Assembly (NCBI GenBank): GCA_017464345.1
Contig: JAFUAH010000027.1
Location: forward strand, 1 to 64,000
Reading direction: 5' to 3'
From: Bacteroidaceae bacterium
GTDB lineage: Bacteria; Bacteroidota; Bacteroidia; Bacteroidales; Bacteroidaceae
Length of the DNA: 64,000 nt
Part shown: piece after piece, positions 15,912-25,162 of the stretch
Layout: the number at the start of each line of letters is the position of its first letter
Numbering within the stretch: the first letter of the stretch is position 1
The notes under the pieces: model-generated
The model's database searches: none
What the model was told of the DNA's origin: nothing
Seen by the model: only the letters and a program-made list of their open reading frames with translations
Translations under genes and position numbers: made by a program

Positions 15912-18767
15912 ATGAAGAAGCTCCTTTCCCTGCCGCCCAACCTTGTCTCCTCCTTCCATGCGATTGAGGGCGTTTCCCCGGACGAGTTCTTCTGCATCAG
16001 CGACCCCATAGGCTATCGCGTAGGGTCGGGTGGGGGCACCCATTGGCTCCTGCGCCAATGTTGGCAGACCGAGACGGCAGCCGCCTCCGGCGACGAATAT
16101 CCGGGCTTCATGGACTGGCTCGCACGAGAGAAGCGCATCCTCCTCCATGCCGGCGGCCAGAGCCGTCGCCTACCAGGCTATGCGCCCAGTGGAAAGGTGC
16201 TCACGCCAATACCCGTCTTCCGATGGGCCCGTGGGCAACGACTCTCGCAGGACTTGCTGCAACTGCAGTTGCCCCTCTACGAGCGCATCATGAAGGCGGC
16301 TCCTGCCGGGCTGCATACATTGGTGGCTTCCGGCGATGTGCTCATCCGTGCAGGCCAGCTACAGGAGATTCCCGATGCCGACGTCGTTTGTTACGGTCTC
16401 TGGGTGGAGCCCACGCTGGCCAAGAACCACGGTGTCTTCCTGTCGCGGCGAGAGTCGCCCGAACAGCTTGACTTCATGCTGCAAAAGCCCTCGGTGGAGA
16501 CGCTGGGCCGGCTCATGCACACCCACTTCTGCATGATGGACGTGGGCATCTGGCTCCTGAGCGACAGGGCCGTAGAGCACCTGATACAGCGTAGCACGAC
16601 GGGCGAAGGTATTTGTAATTACGACTTGTATAGTGACTTCGGCCAGGCACTGGGCAACCATCCTACGAAACCAGACCCCACGCTGGGCAGACTGACGGTG
16701 GCCATCCTGCCCTTGCCTGACGGCGAATTCTACCACTACGGTACCAGCCGCGAACTGCTCAGTAGCACGCAGGCCGTACAGAGCCTGGTGTGCGACCAGC
16801 GTGAAATCATGCACCTGCGCGTGAAGCCGAAACCTTCCATCTTCATACAGAATGCCCATTGTGAGGTGGCTCTGACTGCCGAGAACCCGAACACGTGGAT
16901 TGAAAACGCCTGGGTCGGCCCTCACTGGCAACTGGCCCAGAACCATATCATTACGGGCGTGCCCCTCAACGACTGGCAATTGGCTTTGCCCGAGGGCGTA
17001 TGTGTGGATGTTGTGCCGGTGGGCGAGCAGGCTTATGCCCTGCGACCTTACGGCTTCGACGATAGTTTCCGTGGTCTGATGACCGACGGGCAGACTACCT
17101 ACCTTGGCCGTCCGGCCCATCGTTGGTTGGAGAACCGACGTCTGCAGGATGAGGAATGGGCCGCGACGCTCGATATCCAGCTAGTCCCCCTCTTCCCGGT
17201 CTCTGAGGACATCGCCCTGCTGGGACGGATGCTGGACTGGATGATAAGTGAGCAACCCTCGACGGACATCCGTCGCCAGTGGCTGGAGCTGCCACGCCTG
17301 TCCGCCGACGAACTGAGCGAGCGTGCCAATCTGCAACGTCTCCATGCCCAGCGGCTGGAACTACGGCGCGAAGTCTTGCCCGAACTGGCTCGCAACCATC
17401 GGAGGAGCGTCTTCTACCAGACCAACCTCGATGCCATGGCGCGTGAATTCCACGCCCTGGGCGTGCCCATGCCCGCACCTCTGAGCGATGATGAGCCCCT
17501 GCTGAAGCGCATGGGCGATGCCATGTTCCGCAGCCAGTTGTTGCGCCTGCGGGGTGAGGACGGCAACGCGCAGGAGGCACGTGCCTTTGCCCTCCTGCGC
17601 GAGGGACTGACGGAGCATGTGCTGGCTCATCGGCAGTCGCCCCGGCTCGATGTCTATAGCGACCAGATTGTCTGGGGACGTAGTCCCGTACGCATCGACA
17701 TAGCGGGCGGATGGACGGACACGCCACCTCATTGCCTGACGCACGGAGGAAACGTGGTAAACCTGGCCATAGAACTGAACGGGCAGCCGCCATTGCAGAC
17801 CTATATAAAACCTTGTCGCGAACCGAAAATTATCCTGCGCAGCATCGACCTCGGGGCAACCGAGGAGGTACGCACTTACGAGGAGTTGCAGGACTTCGTC
17901 CGTATCGGAAGTCCCTTCTCCATACCCAAGGCCGCCCTGTGTTTGGCAGGTTTCCTGCCACGCTTCTCGTCGGTAGCCTATCCCACACTGGAAGCCCAGT
18001 TGCGTGACTTCGGCTGCGGCATCGAGCTTACCCTGCTCAGTGCCATTCCGGCCGGTAGCGGCTTGGGCACTAGCAGCATCTTGGCTGCCACGGTACTGGG
18101 AGCCGTCAGTGACTTCTGTGGGCTGGCTTGGGACAAGGCCGAGATTTGTAACCGGACGCTCGTTCTGGAGCAGTTGCTTACGACGGGCGGCGGCTGGCAG
18201 GATCAGTACGGTGGTGTGCTGCACGGTGTCAAACTCTTGCAGACCCGGCCGGGATTCGAGCAGACACCACAAGTGCGCTGGTTGCCCGACACCCTATTCA
18301 CCGACCCGCAGTACTTGCCCTGTCATCTGCTATACTACACTGGCATCACGCGCACGGCCAAGGAGATACTGGCCGAAATCGTGCGGGGGATGTTCCTGTC
18401 CGAAACGCAGCGACTGGCCTTGCTCGACGAGATGAAGCAACATGCCCTCGACCTCTACGACACCATTCAGCAGGGCAACTTCCAGCGTATGGGGCATCTC
18501 ATAGCTAAGACGTGGGAGCAGAACAAGGCTCTGGACAATGGCACCAATCCCCCGGCAGTGGAGCAGATTGTGCGTCAGGTGGAAGACCTCTGCTTGGGCC
18601 TGAAGTTGCCCGGAGCCGGTGGCGGCGGTTTCCTCTACATGGTGGCCAAGGACCCCGATGCCGCCCTGCGCATCCGTCAGATACTGACACAGAACCAGTC
18701 CAACTCGCGTGCCCGTTTCGTGGAAATGTCCCTGAGCCGTACGGGACAACAAATTAGTCGGAGCTAA
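15912..18767 (+). CDS. fkp: Bifunctional fucokinase / L-fucose-1-P guanylyltransferase
   Basis: 951 aa, essentially the length of Bacteroides fragilis Fkp. It salvages free L-fucose to GDP-fucose. The N-terminal half is the pyrophosphorylase: GSGGGTHWLL (~39-48) and LLHAGGQSRRLPGYAPSGK (~77-95). The C-terminal half is a GHMP kinase: SPVRIDIAGGWTDTPP (~579-594), the glycine-rich PAGSGLGTSS (~714-723) and GAGGGGFLY near the end. Fkp supplies fucose for surface glycan and glycoprotein mimicry of the host in Bacteroides (established). Here it lies 3 nt behind fcl, an arrangement that puts two routes to the same product in one operon. Confidence 0.96.
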   Translation: MKKLLSLPPNLVSSFHAIEGVSPDEFFCISDPIGYRVGSGGGTHWLLRQCWQTETAAASGDEYPGFMDWLAREKRILLHAGGQSRRLPGYAPSGKVLTPIPVFRWARGQRLSQDLLQLQLPLYERIMKAAPAGLHTLVASGDVLIRAGQLQEIPDADVVCYGLWVEPTLAKNHGVFLSRRESPEQLDFMLQKPSVETLGRLMHTHFCMMDVGIWLLSDRAVEHLIQRSTTGEGICNYDLYSDFGQALGNHPTKPDPTLGRLTVAILPLPDGEFYHYGTSRELLSSTQAVQSLVCDQREIMHLRVKPKPSIFIQNAHCEVALTAENPNTWIENAWVGPHWQLAQNHIITGVPLNDWQLALPEGVCVDVVPVGEQAYALRPYGFDDSFRGLMTDGQTTYLGRPAHRWLENRRLQDEEWAATLDIQLVPLFPVSEDIALLGRMLDWMISEQPSTDIRRQWLELPRLSADELSERANLQRLHAQRLELRREVLPELARNHRRSVFYQTNLDAMAREFHALGVPMPAPLSDDEPLLKRMGDAMFRSQLLRLRGEDGNAQEARAFALLREGLTEHVLAHRQSPRLDVYSDQIVWGRSPVRIDIAGGWTDTPPHCLTHGGNVVNLAIELNGQPPLQTYIKPCREPKIILRSIDLGATEEVRTYEELQDFVRIGSPFSIPKAALCLAGFLPRFSSVAYPTLEAQLRDFGCGIELTLLSAIPAGSGLGTSSILAATVLGAVSDFCGLAWDKAEICNRTLVLEQLLTTGGGWQDQYGGVLHGVKLLQTRPGFEQTPQVRWLPDTLFTDPQYLPCHLLYYTGITRTAKEILAEIVRGMFLSETQRLALLDEMKQHALDLYDTIQQGNFQRMGHLIAKTWEQNKALDNGTNPPAVEQIVRQVEDLCLGLKLPGAGGGGFLYMVAKDPDAALRIRQILTQNQSNSRARFVEMSLSRTGQQISRS

Positions 18768-18819
18768 GCACGCTTAGCCACGAATTGCATATTTGTAGTT
18801 TGTATATTAGTGTCGGCGG

Positions 18820-20427
18820 TTACTTTTTTGGATAAGTTTCGCCGTTCGCTGTCAATTCCAGTGCACGCTTAACGGTCTTGTCGTCCTCGTTAAGGAAGCG
18901 GATGTAGTCCTCCGCATCGCGTATGTCGTAGATGATGTTGCCGTAGATGGCGCGCTCGAAGAGTTGGCGACTGCGGTACAGCATCAGGTTACGGCGGCGC
19001 AGGCCTTGCTTCTCGGCGTATGCGGCGAATTTCTCCAGCAGGCCCTGTTTGGCAAGGTAGGCTTTCAGTTCTTCCAAGGTGCCGCACTTATTGAGTTCGC
19101 TGCGGTTCTCGTCGCAATAGTCGAAGGCGAATTGCCGGATGTGTCCCTCATAGACGGCCTCCCGGAAGTAGGAGGTCACGTAACTGGTGTCCTCGGGAAC
19201 GAAGATGTCTGGCGTGATGCCGCCCCCTCCATAGACGGTGCGCCCGATGCGGGTCTTGTAGGCATCGCCGGTCTGGCGGATGCTGTCTTCGATGAAATAT
19301 TCGCCACGCTCGTAGCGTTCGATGAGTTCGTTCTCGTAGTCTTCGCCGTGACCGGGCTCATACGGCTTCTGGATACAGCGTCCCGAAGGTGTGTAGTAGC
19401 GTGCCACTGTCAGGCGCACCACGCTACCATCCTTGAATTCCATGGGTTGCTGTACCAGTCCCTTGCCGAAGGAGCGGCGACCGACCACCATGCCACGGTC
19501 GTTGTCCTGTATGGCTCCGGCAAATATCTCGCTACTGGAGGCCGAGCCCTCGTCTATAAGCACGACCAGAGGCATACGCTGGAAACTGCCGTGCCCGTCG
19601 CAGCGGAAGTCCTCGCGCGGCGACTTACGCCCTTCCTTATATACAATCAGCTGTCCCTTGGACAGGAATTCGTTGGCCAGTTCGATGGGAACATCCATGT
19701 AGCCGCCACGGTTGCCGCGCAGGTCGATAATCAGGCTCTCCATGCCCTCTACGCTCAGCTCGGCCAGGGCTATCATAAACTCGGCGTACGTCTGTTCGCC
19801 GAAACTCTTTACACGGATATAGCCCGTCTGCTTGTCAATGAGATAGGCTGCATCGATGCTCTTGACGGGAATGTCGCCACGAACCACCGTGAAGTAGAGA
19901 GGATTCAGACGGCCACGGCGCACAACTTCCAGACGGACGGTGGTACCCTTCGGCCCCTTCAGGTACTTCTTCACGTCCATCTGGTCGATGCCTACGAGGT
20001 TGATGGTATCGGCCTTGACGATGCGGTCGCCGGCCATAATGCCGACGCGCTCGGCCGGCCCGCCTTTGATGGGCATACTCACGCAGACGCTGTCGTTGGG
20101 CATGGTGAAACTGATGCCGATGCCCGAGAAACTGCCTTTTAGGTCTTCGCTCGCTTCCTCGGCATCATTGGCCGGGATGTACGACGAGTGCGGGTCGAGC
20201 TCGGAGAGTATCTTCGGCATAGCCTGTTCGACGAGCGAGTTCATATCGACGGTATCGACGTACTGGTTATCAACCATCTGTAAGAGATAGTTAATCTTGT
20301 TGCTACCCGTGTTGATGATGCTCAGTCGGTTGCCCGAGAAGTGGTTGGCATAGAAAGTGCCAATGAGTATGCCGGCGATGAGGCTCAAGGCTATAAGTAA
20401 CGGGGTAAGACGTGATTTATTGTTCAT
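18820..20427 (-). CDS. S41-family carboxyl-terminal processing protease
   Basis: 535 aa, CtpA-like periplasmic protease. N-terminal membrane anchor (~8-25), PDZ domain around residues 85-175 (SFSGIGISFTMPNDSV...GGPAERVGI), and an S41 core with the catalytic Ser in GSASSSEIFAGA and the Lys in RRSFGKGLVQQ. Trims or degrades envelope proteins by their C-termini. The ATG at 20427 is preferred over the GTG at 20436. Last gene of the long minus-strand operon that begins at 26695; a spacer with repeated TTCAATC-like motifs separates it from the dCMP deaminase gene. Confidence 0.92.
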   Translation of the reverse strand: MNNKSRLTPLLIALSLIAGILIGTFYANHFSGNRLSIINTGSNKINYLLQMVDNQYVDTVDMNSLVEQAMPKILSELDPHSSYIPANDAEEASEDLKGSFSGIGISFTMPNDSVCVSMPIKGGPAERVGIMAGDRIVKADTINLVGIDQMDVKKYLKGPKGTTVRLEVVRRGRLNPLYFTVVRGDIPVKSIDAAYLIDKQTGYIRVKSFGEQTYAEFMIALAELSVEGMESLIIDLRGNRGGYMDVPIELANEFLSKGQLIVYKEGRKSPREDFRCDGHGSFQRMPLVVLIDEGSASSSEIFAGAIQDNDRGMVVGRRSFGKGLVQQPMEFKDGSVVRLTVARYYTPSGRCIQKPYEPGHGEDYENELIERYERGEYFIEDSIRQTGDAYKTRIGRTVYGGGGITPDIFVPEDTSYVTSYFREAVYEGHIRQFAFDYCDENRSELNKCGTLEELKAYLAKQGLLEKFAAYAEKQGLRRRNLMLYRSRQLFERAIYGNIIYDIRDAEDYIRFLNEDDKTVKRALELTANGETYPKK

Positions 20428-20467
20428 AACGTTCACTATTCAATCTTCAATACGCAATCTTCACAGC

Positions 20468-20893
20468 TTAATCTTCAATCTTCAAAAGAACAACCTCAAT
20501 TCCCGCGCGGCGCAAGAGGTCGATGCCATCGGTGAGCCGGTAGGAACGGGAATAGATGACGCGCTTGATGCCAGCCTGAATGATGAGCTTCGAGCACTCG
20601 ATACAGGGCGAGTCGGTGACGTAGAGCGTGGCCCCGTCGCTGTTGTTGCCCGAACGGGCTATCTTGGTGATGGCATTGGCCTCGGCATGGAGCACGTAGG
20701 GCTTTGTCAAGTTGTTTTCGTCCTCGCAGACGTTCTCGAAGCCAGAGGGCGTGCCGTTGTAGCCGTCGCTGATAATCATCTTATCCTTGACGATGAGGGC
20801 GCCGACCTGGCGGCGCTTGCAGTAGCTGTTCTCAGCCCAGATGCTTGCCATGCGCAAGTAGCGCAGATCCAGTTCTTTTTGCTTCTTATCCAT
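20468..20893 (-). CDS. dCMP deaminase family protein
   Basis: 141 aa. Zinc-dependent cytidine/deoxycytidylate deaminase fold: H69-A-E71 (LHAEANA) and PCIEC (C97, C100) form the metal site. Family role is dCMP to dUMP for thymidylate supply; ComEB-like proteins are the nearest relatives. The start is taken as MDKKQKELD at 20893, which overlaps the upstream peptidase stop by 8 nt; an in-frame ATG at 20905 (MESNMDKK) is possible. Sits between the M3 peptidase and the S41 protease in the same operon, with no obvious functional link to them. Confidence 0.9.
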   Translation of the reverse strand: MDKKQKELDLRYLRMASIWAENSYCKRRQVGALIVKDKMIISDGYNGTPSGFENVCEDENNLTKPYVLHAEANAITKIARSGNNSDGATLYVTDSPCIECSKLIIQAGIKRVIYSRSYRLTDGIDLLRRAGIEVVLLKIED

Positions 20894-22964
20894 GTTTGAT
20901 TCCATTTCTCTTGAGTAGGGCATCGATGGTGGGCTCCTGTCCGCGGAAGCGACGGTAGAGCGTCATGGGAGCTTCGGTCGCACCACGGGACAGAACCTCA
21001 TTACGGAAGCGGTTGGCCGTTTCGCGGTCGAAGATGCCGTGCTCCTTGAAAACGGCAAAGGCATCGGCATCAAGCACTTCCGCCCATTTGTAACTGTAGT
21101 AGCCTGCGGCATAGCCACCGCTCATGATGTGGCTGAACTGTACGCTCATGCAGGTGCCCTCGACGGGCCGCATCAACTGGGCGTCTTTCCACGCCTCCTG
21201 CTCAAAGGCCAGGACATCGGCATCGAAGTCCTGTTCCAGAGTGTAGTAGGCCAAGTCCAGCAGTCCCAGACTGACTTGTCGTACGCAAGCATAGCCGCAC
21301 ATGAAGTTCTTGCTGCGGATGATACGGTCTATCAGTTCCTGCGGCATCGATTCGCCGGTTTCGTAGTGGCGGGCAAAGGTGTTCAGGAACTCGGGTTCGG
21401 TGACGTAGTTCTCCATGAACTGGCTTGGCAGTTCCACGAAGTCCCAATAGACGTTCGTGCACGAGAGACTTTCGAAGCGCACCTTCGAGAATAGGGCGTG
21501 GAGCGAGTGCCCGAACTCGTGTAGGAAAGTCTCCACCTCACCCAGTGTCAGCAGGGCTGGCTTCGTATCTGTGGGCTTTGTGAAGTTCATCGTCACGGAG
21601 GCGTGGGGACGGCTCTCGCTGCCGTCGTCCTCGTCAATCCATTGTTCCTTGTAGGTGGTCATCCACGCGCCGCTTTGCTTCGAAGCACGTGGGTGGAAAT
21701 CGGTGTATAAGATGCCCAGATAACTGCCGTCTTCGTCCTGCACTTCCCAAGCCTCCACGTCAGGGTGATAGACGGCTATGTCCGTGCGCTTGTGGAAGGT
21801 GATGCCGTAGAGGCGTGTCGCCAGTCCGAAGATACCCTGTTTTACCTGCGACAGTTCGAAGTAGGGGCGCAGCATCTCGCTGTCGATATTGTAACGTAAC
21901 ATGCGCAGTTTGTGGCTATAGTACGAGAAGTCCCAGGGCTTGAGTTCGTAGTCTGGGCCTTCGGTCTCGCGGGCCAGGGCCGTCACCTCCTCCATCTCGC
22001 GGCGTGCCGCAGGCATGTAGGCTTCCAGTAGTTCGCGGAGCAGTCGTTCCACGTTCTGTATGTTCTCGGCACAGCGCTTTACGAGGATGAAGTCGGCAAA
22101 GGTCTTATAGCCGAGGATGTTGGCCAGCTGGCGGCGCAGATTTACGATGCGCGGTACCAGTGGTAGGTTGTTATTCTCGTTGTCGTGGGTACAGATGGTC
22201 ATGTGGGCCATGTACATCTGGCGGCGCAGCTCCCGGTCGTCGGCGTACATCATGAACGGCCCGTAGCTGGGAGCGTGGAGGGTGAAGAGCCAGCCCTCCT
22301 TACCTTGTTCGCGTGCGGCCAGAGCTGCTGCCTCGCGCTGGCTGTCGGGCAGACCACAGAGTTGCGTCTCTTCGGTCAGCAGCAACTGGAAGGCATTGGT
22401 GTCCTTCAGTACGTTCTGCTGGTATTGCAGCGTCACTTGCGATAGTTCCATCTGCAAGCGCATAAACTCCTCCTTCTCCTCTGGTGACAGCAGCGCGCCG
22501 TGCCGTACGAATGACTGGTACATGTTGTCCAGCAGCGTCTGTTCCTCGGGCTCTAAGGGACGGTGGTCGGCATGGATGGCCTGCACGCGCTGCCACAGGG
22601 CCTCATTGAACATTATCTTGTTGCTGTGTTCCGTCAGGATGGGCGACATCTTTTGTGCCAGGGCATCCATCTCGTCGTTGGTGTCGGCACTGATAAGGTT
22701 GAAGAAGACGTTGGATACACGTGTTAGCGTGCGATCGCCCTTCGGTATGATGGTGTTCTCGAAGGTCGGTAGTTCTGGGTTGGAGGTGATGCGCTCGATG
22801 TCGGCGTCGTCGCGCTTCATGCCCTCCATCATGGCCTCTTCGTAGTGCTCGAAGCGTATCTTGTCGAATGGCACGGTCTCGTACGGAGTGCCAAAGGTCT
22901 TGTTTAGAAAGGGGTTAGCAGATATATTACTATTCATATTTTCTTTATCCATGATATCTTCCAT
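20886..22964 (-). CDS. M3-family metallopeptidase (dipeptidyl carboxypeptidase-like)
   Basis: 692 aa, typical of Dcp/oligopeptidase A. Zinc motif HEFGH at residues 482-486 within TFLHEFGHSLHALF, and the downstream M3 signature GYACVRQVSLGLLDLAYY. No signal peptide (starts MEDIMDKENMNSN), so probably a cytoplasmic peptide-recycling enzyme. The ATG follows directly on the apbE stop (TAA-ATG) and its own stop overlaps the deaminase start, showing tight coupling. Confidence 0.94.
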   Translation of the reverse strand: MEDIMDKENMNSNISANPFLNKTFGTPYETVPFDKIRFEHYEEAMMEGMKRDDADIERITSNPELPTFENTIIPKGDRTLTRVSNVFFNLISADTNDEMDALAQKMSPILTEHSNKIMFNEALWQRVQAIHADHRPLEPEEQTLLDNMYQSFVRHGALLSPEEKEEFMRLQMELSQVTLQYQQNVLKDTNAFQLLLTEETQLCGLPDSQREAAALAAREQGKEGWLFTLHAPSYGPFMMYADDRELRRQMYMAHMTICTHDNENNNLPLVPRIVNLRRQLANILGYKTFADFILVKRCAENIQNVERLLRELLEAYMPAARREMEEVTALARETEGPDYELKPWDFSYYSHKLRMLRYNIDSEMLRPYFELSQVKQGIFGLATRLYGITFHKRTDIAVYHPDVEAWEVQDEDGSYLGILYTDFHPRASKQSGAWMTTYKEQWIDEDDGSESRPHASVTMNFTKPTDTKPALLTLGEVETFLHEFGHSLHALFSKVRFESLSCTNVYWDFVELPSQFMENYVTEPEFLNTFARHYETGESMPQELIDRIIRSKNFMCGYACVRQVSLGLLDLAYYTLEQDFDADVLAFEQEAWKDAQLMRPVEGTCMSVQFSHIMSGGYAAGYYSYKWAEVLDADAFAVFKEHGIFDRETANRFRNEVLSRGATEAPMTLYRRFRGQEPTIDALLKRNGIKHG

Positions 22965-24026
22965 TTATTTAGGGAGGTTGTCGGTCTGCCAGGTCTGCAT
23001 GTCGCCATGCTCGTCGCTGTAGATGAAGTAGGCTTGCAGTTCGGGATGTCGTGCCAGCACCTTGCGGGCCTTGTCCAGTCCCATGACCATGAACGACGTG
23101 GCGAAGGCATCGGCCATGGAACAGGTCGGGGCAAGAACGGTACTGGATAGTATGCTGTGCTGGACGGGATAGCCCGTATGCGGGTCGATGGTGTGTGCCA
23201 GCTTGCGTCCGTCACGGCTGATGTAGTATTTGCGGTAGTTGCCGCTTGTGGCCATGGCGCAGTCGGTGAGATGAAGGATGGTCTGTAGTTCTTGGTTGGT
23301 GCTAGTGGAGTCCTCGACGGGCTTATTCACACCGATGTTCCATTTATCTCCCTTGGGATTGTGGCCGCCGACGATGATCTCTCCGCCAATTTCTATCATA
23401 TAGTTCTGTATGCCACGACGGCGGAAGAGACTGGCCACCTGATCTACACCGAAGCCCTTGGCTATAGCGCTGAAGTCGATGACCATGTGTGGGTCGCCCT
23501 TTACCAGCCGGGTGTTGTCTAGGCTGATGCCCTGCCAGCCCACGTATTGCAATAGCGAATCTACCTGGGCAGAGTCGGGCAATGCGCCGTTCTTGAACCC
23601 AAAGCCCCAGGCATTGACCAGCGGCGCCACGGTCACGTCGAAGCATCCGTCGGTGGCCTGGCTGATTTGTTGGCTCTGGATGAGCACGATGCGCAGCAGA
23701 CTGTCGGTCTCGTCGCTCGTGCCGGCGTTAATCTGGCTTAGGGTAGAATGGGGGTTGAACATCGAGAGCGATGCATCGACACGTTGGAGTTCGGCCATAA
23801 TCTCGCTGTGTAGCACCATGTCCGATTGGTACGTGGCGTGCCAAACGGTGCCGAAGATTGTTCCTTCATCGTGCTGGAAGGAAGGGGGATGGGGACGGTT
23901 GCGCCCGATAATGAACGCCGTGGCGACAATCAGAAAGAGGAGGAAGGGAACTTTCCACCATCCGCCTCGTTGCCTGCCGTTGGCCTGTTGTGGGTTATCT
24001 TTCAAGGAGTCCATGTTGCTTTGCAT
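22965..24026 (-). CDS. apbE: FAD:protein FMN transferase
   Basis: 353 aa with an N-terminal membrane anchor (~26-41, FLLFLIVATAFIIG) and a periplasmic ApbE domain. Signatures: GTVWHATY near the start, FSAIAKGFGVDQVA, AMATSGNYRKYY, and HTIDPHTGYPV with SMADAFATSFMVMG (Mg site). Covalently attaches FMN to Thr in the D-x-x-(S/T)-G-A-T motif of exported flavoproteins. The clear clients in this window are NqrC (Thr182) and NqrB (Thr223). The 5' end overlaps the DUF6048 gene by 32 nt. Confidence 0.94.
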   Translation of the reverse strand: MQSNMDSLKDNPQQANGRQRGGWWKVPFLLFLIVATAFIIGRNRPHPPSFQHDEGTIFGTVWHATYQSDMVLHSEIMAELQRVDASLSMFNPHSTLSQINAGTSDETDSLLRIVLIQSQQISQATDGCFDVTVAPLVNAWGFGFKNGALPDSAQVDSLLQYVGWQGISLDNTRLVKGDPHMVIDFSAIAKGFGVDQVASLFRRRGIQNYMIEIGGEIIVGGHNPKGDKWNIGVNKPVEDSTSTNQELQTILHLTDCAMATSGNYRKYYISRDGRKLAHTIDPHTGYPVQHSILSSTVLAPTCSMADAFATSFMVMGLDKARKVLARHPELQAYFIYSDEHGDMQTWQTDNLPK

Positions 24027-24714
24027 TCAGTTTCTTGCTGGTTCGACCTACGTCGAATATCAGATTTATTGTTCCGCCGAAGGTGCTGCTGCCATTCTTG
24101 CCGAAGCCCGGTGTGTAGTAGGGTGCGCCGTAACTGCTGACCGACTGGTGGAGGCGAGCCTTGAAGCGCAGGTTCCAGCCGAGGCGGATAAACGACCAGA
24201 GTTTGGTCTCGCAACCGACCGAAAACTCCAGCCATTGCATACGGCCCTTGAGGTCTTGCATGTCGAAGCCACTGCTTCCGCCCCACACTGCGTCGGTGAA
24301 GTCGGGGTCGGCGAAGTCATACTTAAAGGAGGAAAAACCATAGCGCACGCCAGCCATCAGACGATTGCCATTGTGTTTCTTGTTGAGGTTATAGTCCATG
24401 CCTATGCGGAAATAGGGTGCTCGGGTGTGAAACGTATTGTTGTTCTCGCGCCCTTCGCGGTCGCTCTCGCCAATGCCCAGTTCGCAGAGGGGGAAGAAAT
24501 GATCACGGAAGTTCAGGCGTGCACCCACCTCTATTTGGTCGAATTTGCTGCCGACAGCCTTCATCACGGGTCCTGCAAGGTCTGCTTGAACGGCCACGCC
24601 GCAGAAAAGTGGAGCCTTGGGTATCACCTCTTTATTGTCCTTGGCTAGGAGAGGCAGGGCGACGAGACTAATCGTCAGTATGCAGATATATCTTGATATT
24701 CTCCAGTGAAGCAT
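23995..24714 (-). CDS. DUF6048-type outer-membrane-like protein
   Basis: 239 aa. Signal peptide ~1-24 (ICILTISLVALPLLA), then alternating short amphipathic strands rich in Gly and aromatic residues ending in NLIFDVGRTSKK, as in a small outer-membrane beta-barrel or barrel-associated protein. I place it in the Bacteroidetes DUF6048 family from the sequence and its neighbour. It overlaps the DUF6452-like lipoprotein gene by 47 nt and apbE by 32 nt, so the three are translationally coupled. Function unknown; an envelope role is inferred. Confidence 0.72.
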   Translation of the reverse strand: MLHWRISRYICILTISLVALPLLAKDNKEVIPKAPLFCGVAVQADLAGPVMKAVGSKFDQIEVGARLNFRDHFFPLCELGIGESDREGRENNNTFHTRAPYFRIGMDYNLNKKHNGNRLMAGVRYGFSSFKYDFADPDFTDAVWGGSSGFDMQDLKGRMQWLEFSVGCETKLWSFIRLGWNLRFKARLHQSVSSYGAPYYTPGFGKNGSSTFGGTINLIFDVGRTSKKLNAKQHGLLER

Positions 24715-25162
24715 AGTTTACCGCGGTGTTGGCAATGACAATGGAATCGACGTAGCTGTCGGCATCGTCGTAGTCGATGGCCGTTAGTGTGTGGAACATG
24801 GTGGTGGGGCAGTCGGGCGACTCGAAATGCTGGAAGTTCGTCTTTTGGACGCGCAGTACGACATCGTAGGAGAGATCGTACTCCCATTTATAGAAACTGA
24901 AGGTGAGCGTGTCGGCTTCCTGCCAGTAGCTCATGGGCAGAGTGATGGCCGTCTGCCGTATGCCCCGGTTATAGAGCACGGAGTCTGTGCCTTGGGCTGT
25001 GACGGTCAGTGTGTCGGTGAAGGCATAGCTGTTACCCGTCTGTGAGTCGTAGAACCCGACGTTCAGCATGACCACGTTGTTCAGCGTGCAGTCAATGCTC
25101 TCACAGGCTCCAATGGCAAGCATAAGGAGCCCTGTCACGAATATGCCAAATGCCTTACGCAT
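24668..25162 (-). CDS. DUF6452-type lipoprotein
   Basis: 164 aa with a lipoprotein signal: hydrophobic segment then AIGAC at Cys19, so anchored in the membrane on the periplasmic side. The rest is a beta-rich domain with no catalytic motif seen. DUF6452 and DUF6048 commonly lie together in Bacteroidales. Its start overlaps the glycosyltransferase stop by 1 nt. Probably an envelope-assembly partner of the next protein; that is inference. Confidence 0.72.
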   Translation of the reverse strand: MRKAFGIFVTGLLMLAIGACESIDCTLNNVVMLNVGFYDSQTGNSYAFTDTLTVTAQGTDSVLYNRGIRQTAITLPMSYWQEADTLTFSFYKWEYDLSYDVVLRVQKTNFQHFESPDCPTTMFHTLTAIDYDDADSYVDSIVIANTAVNYASLENIKIYLHTDD

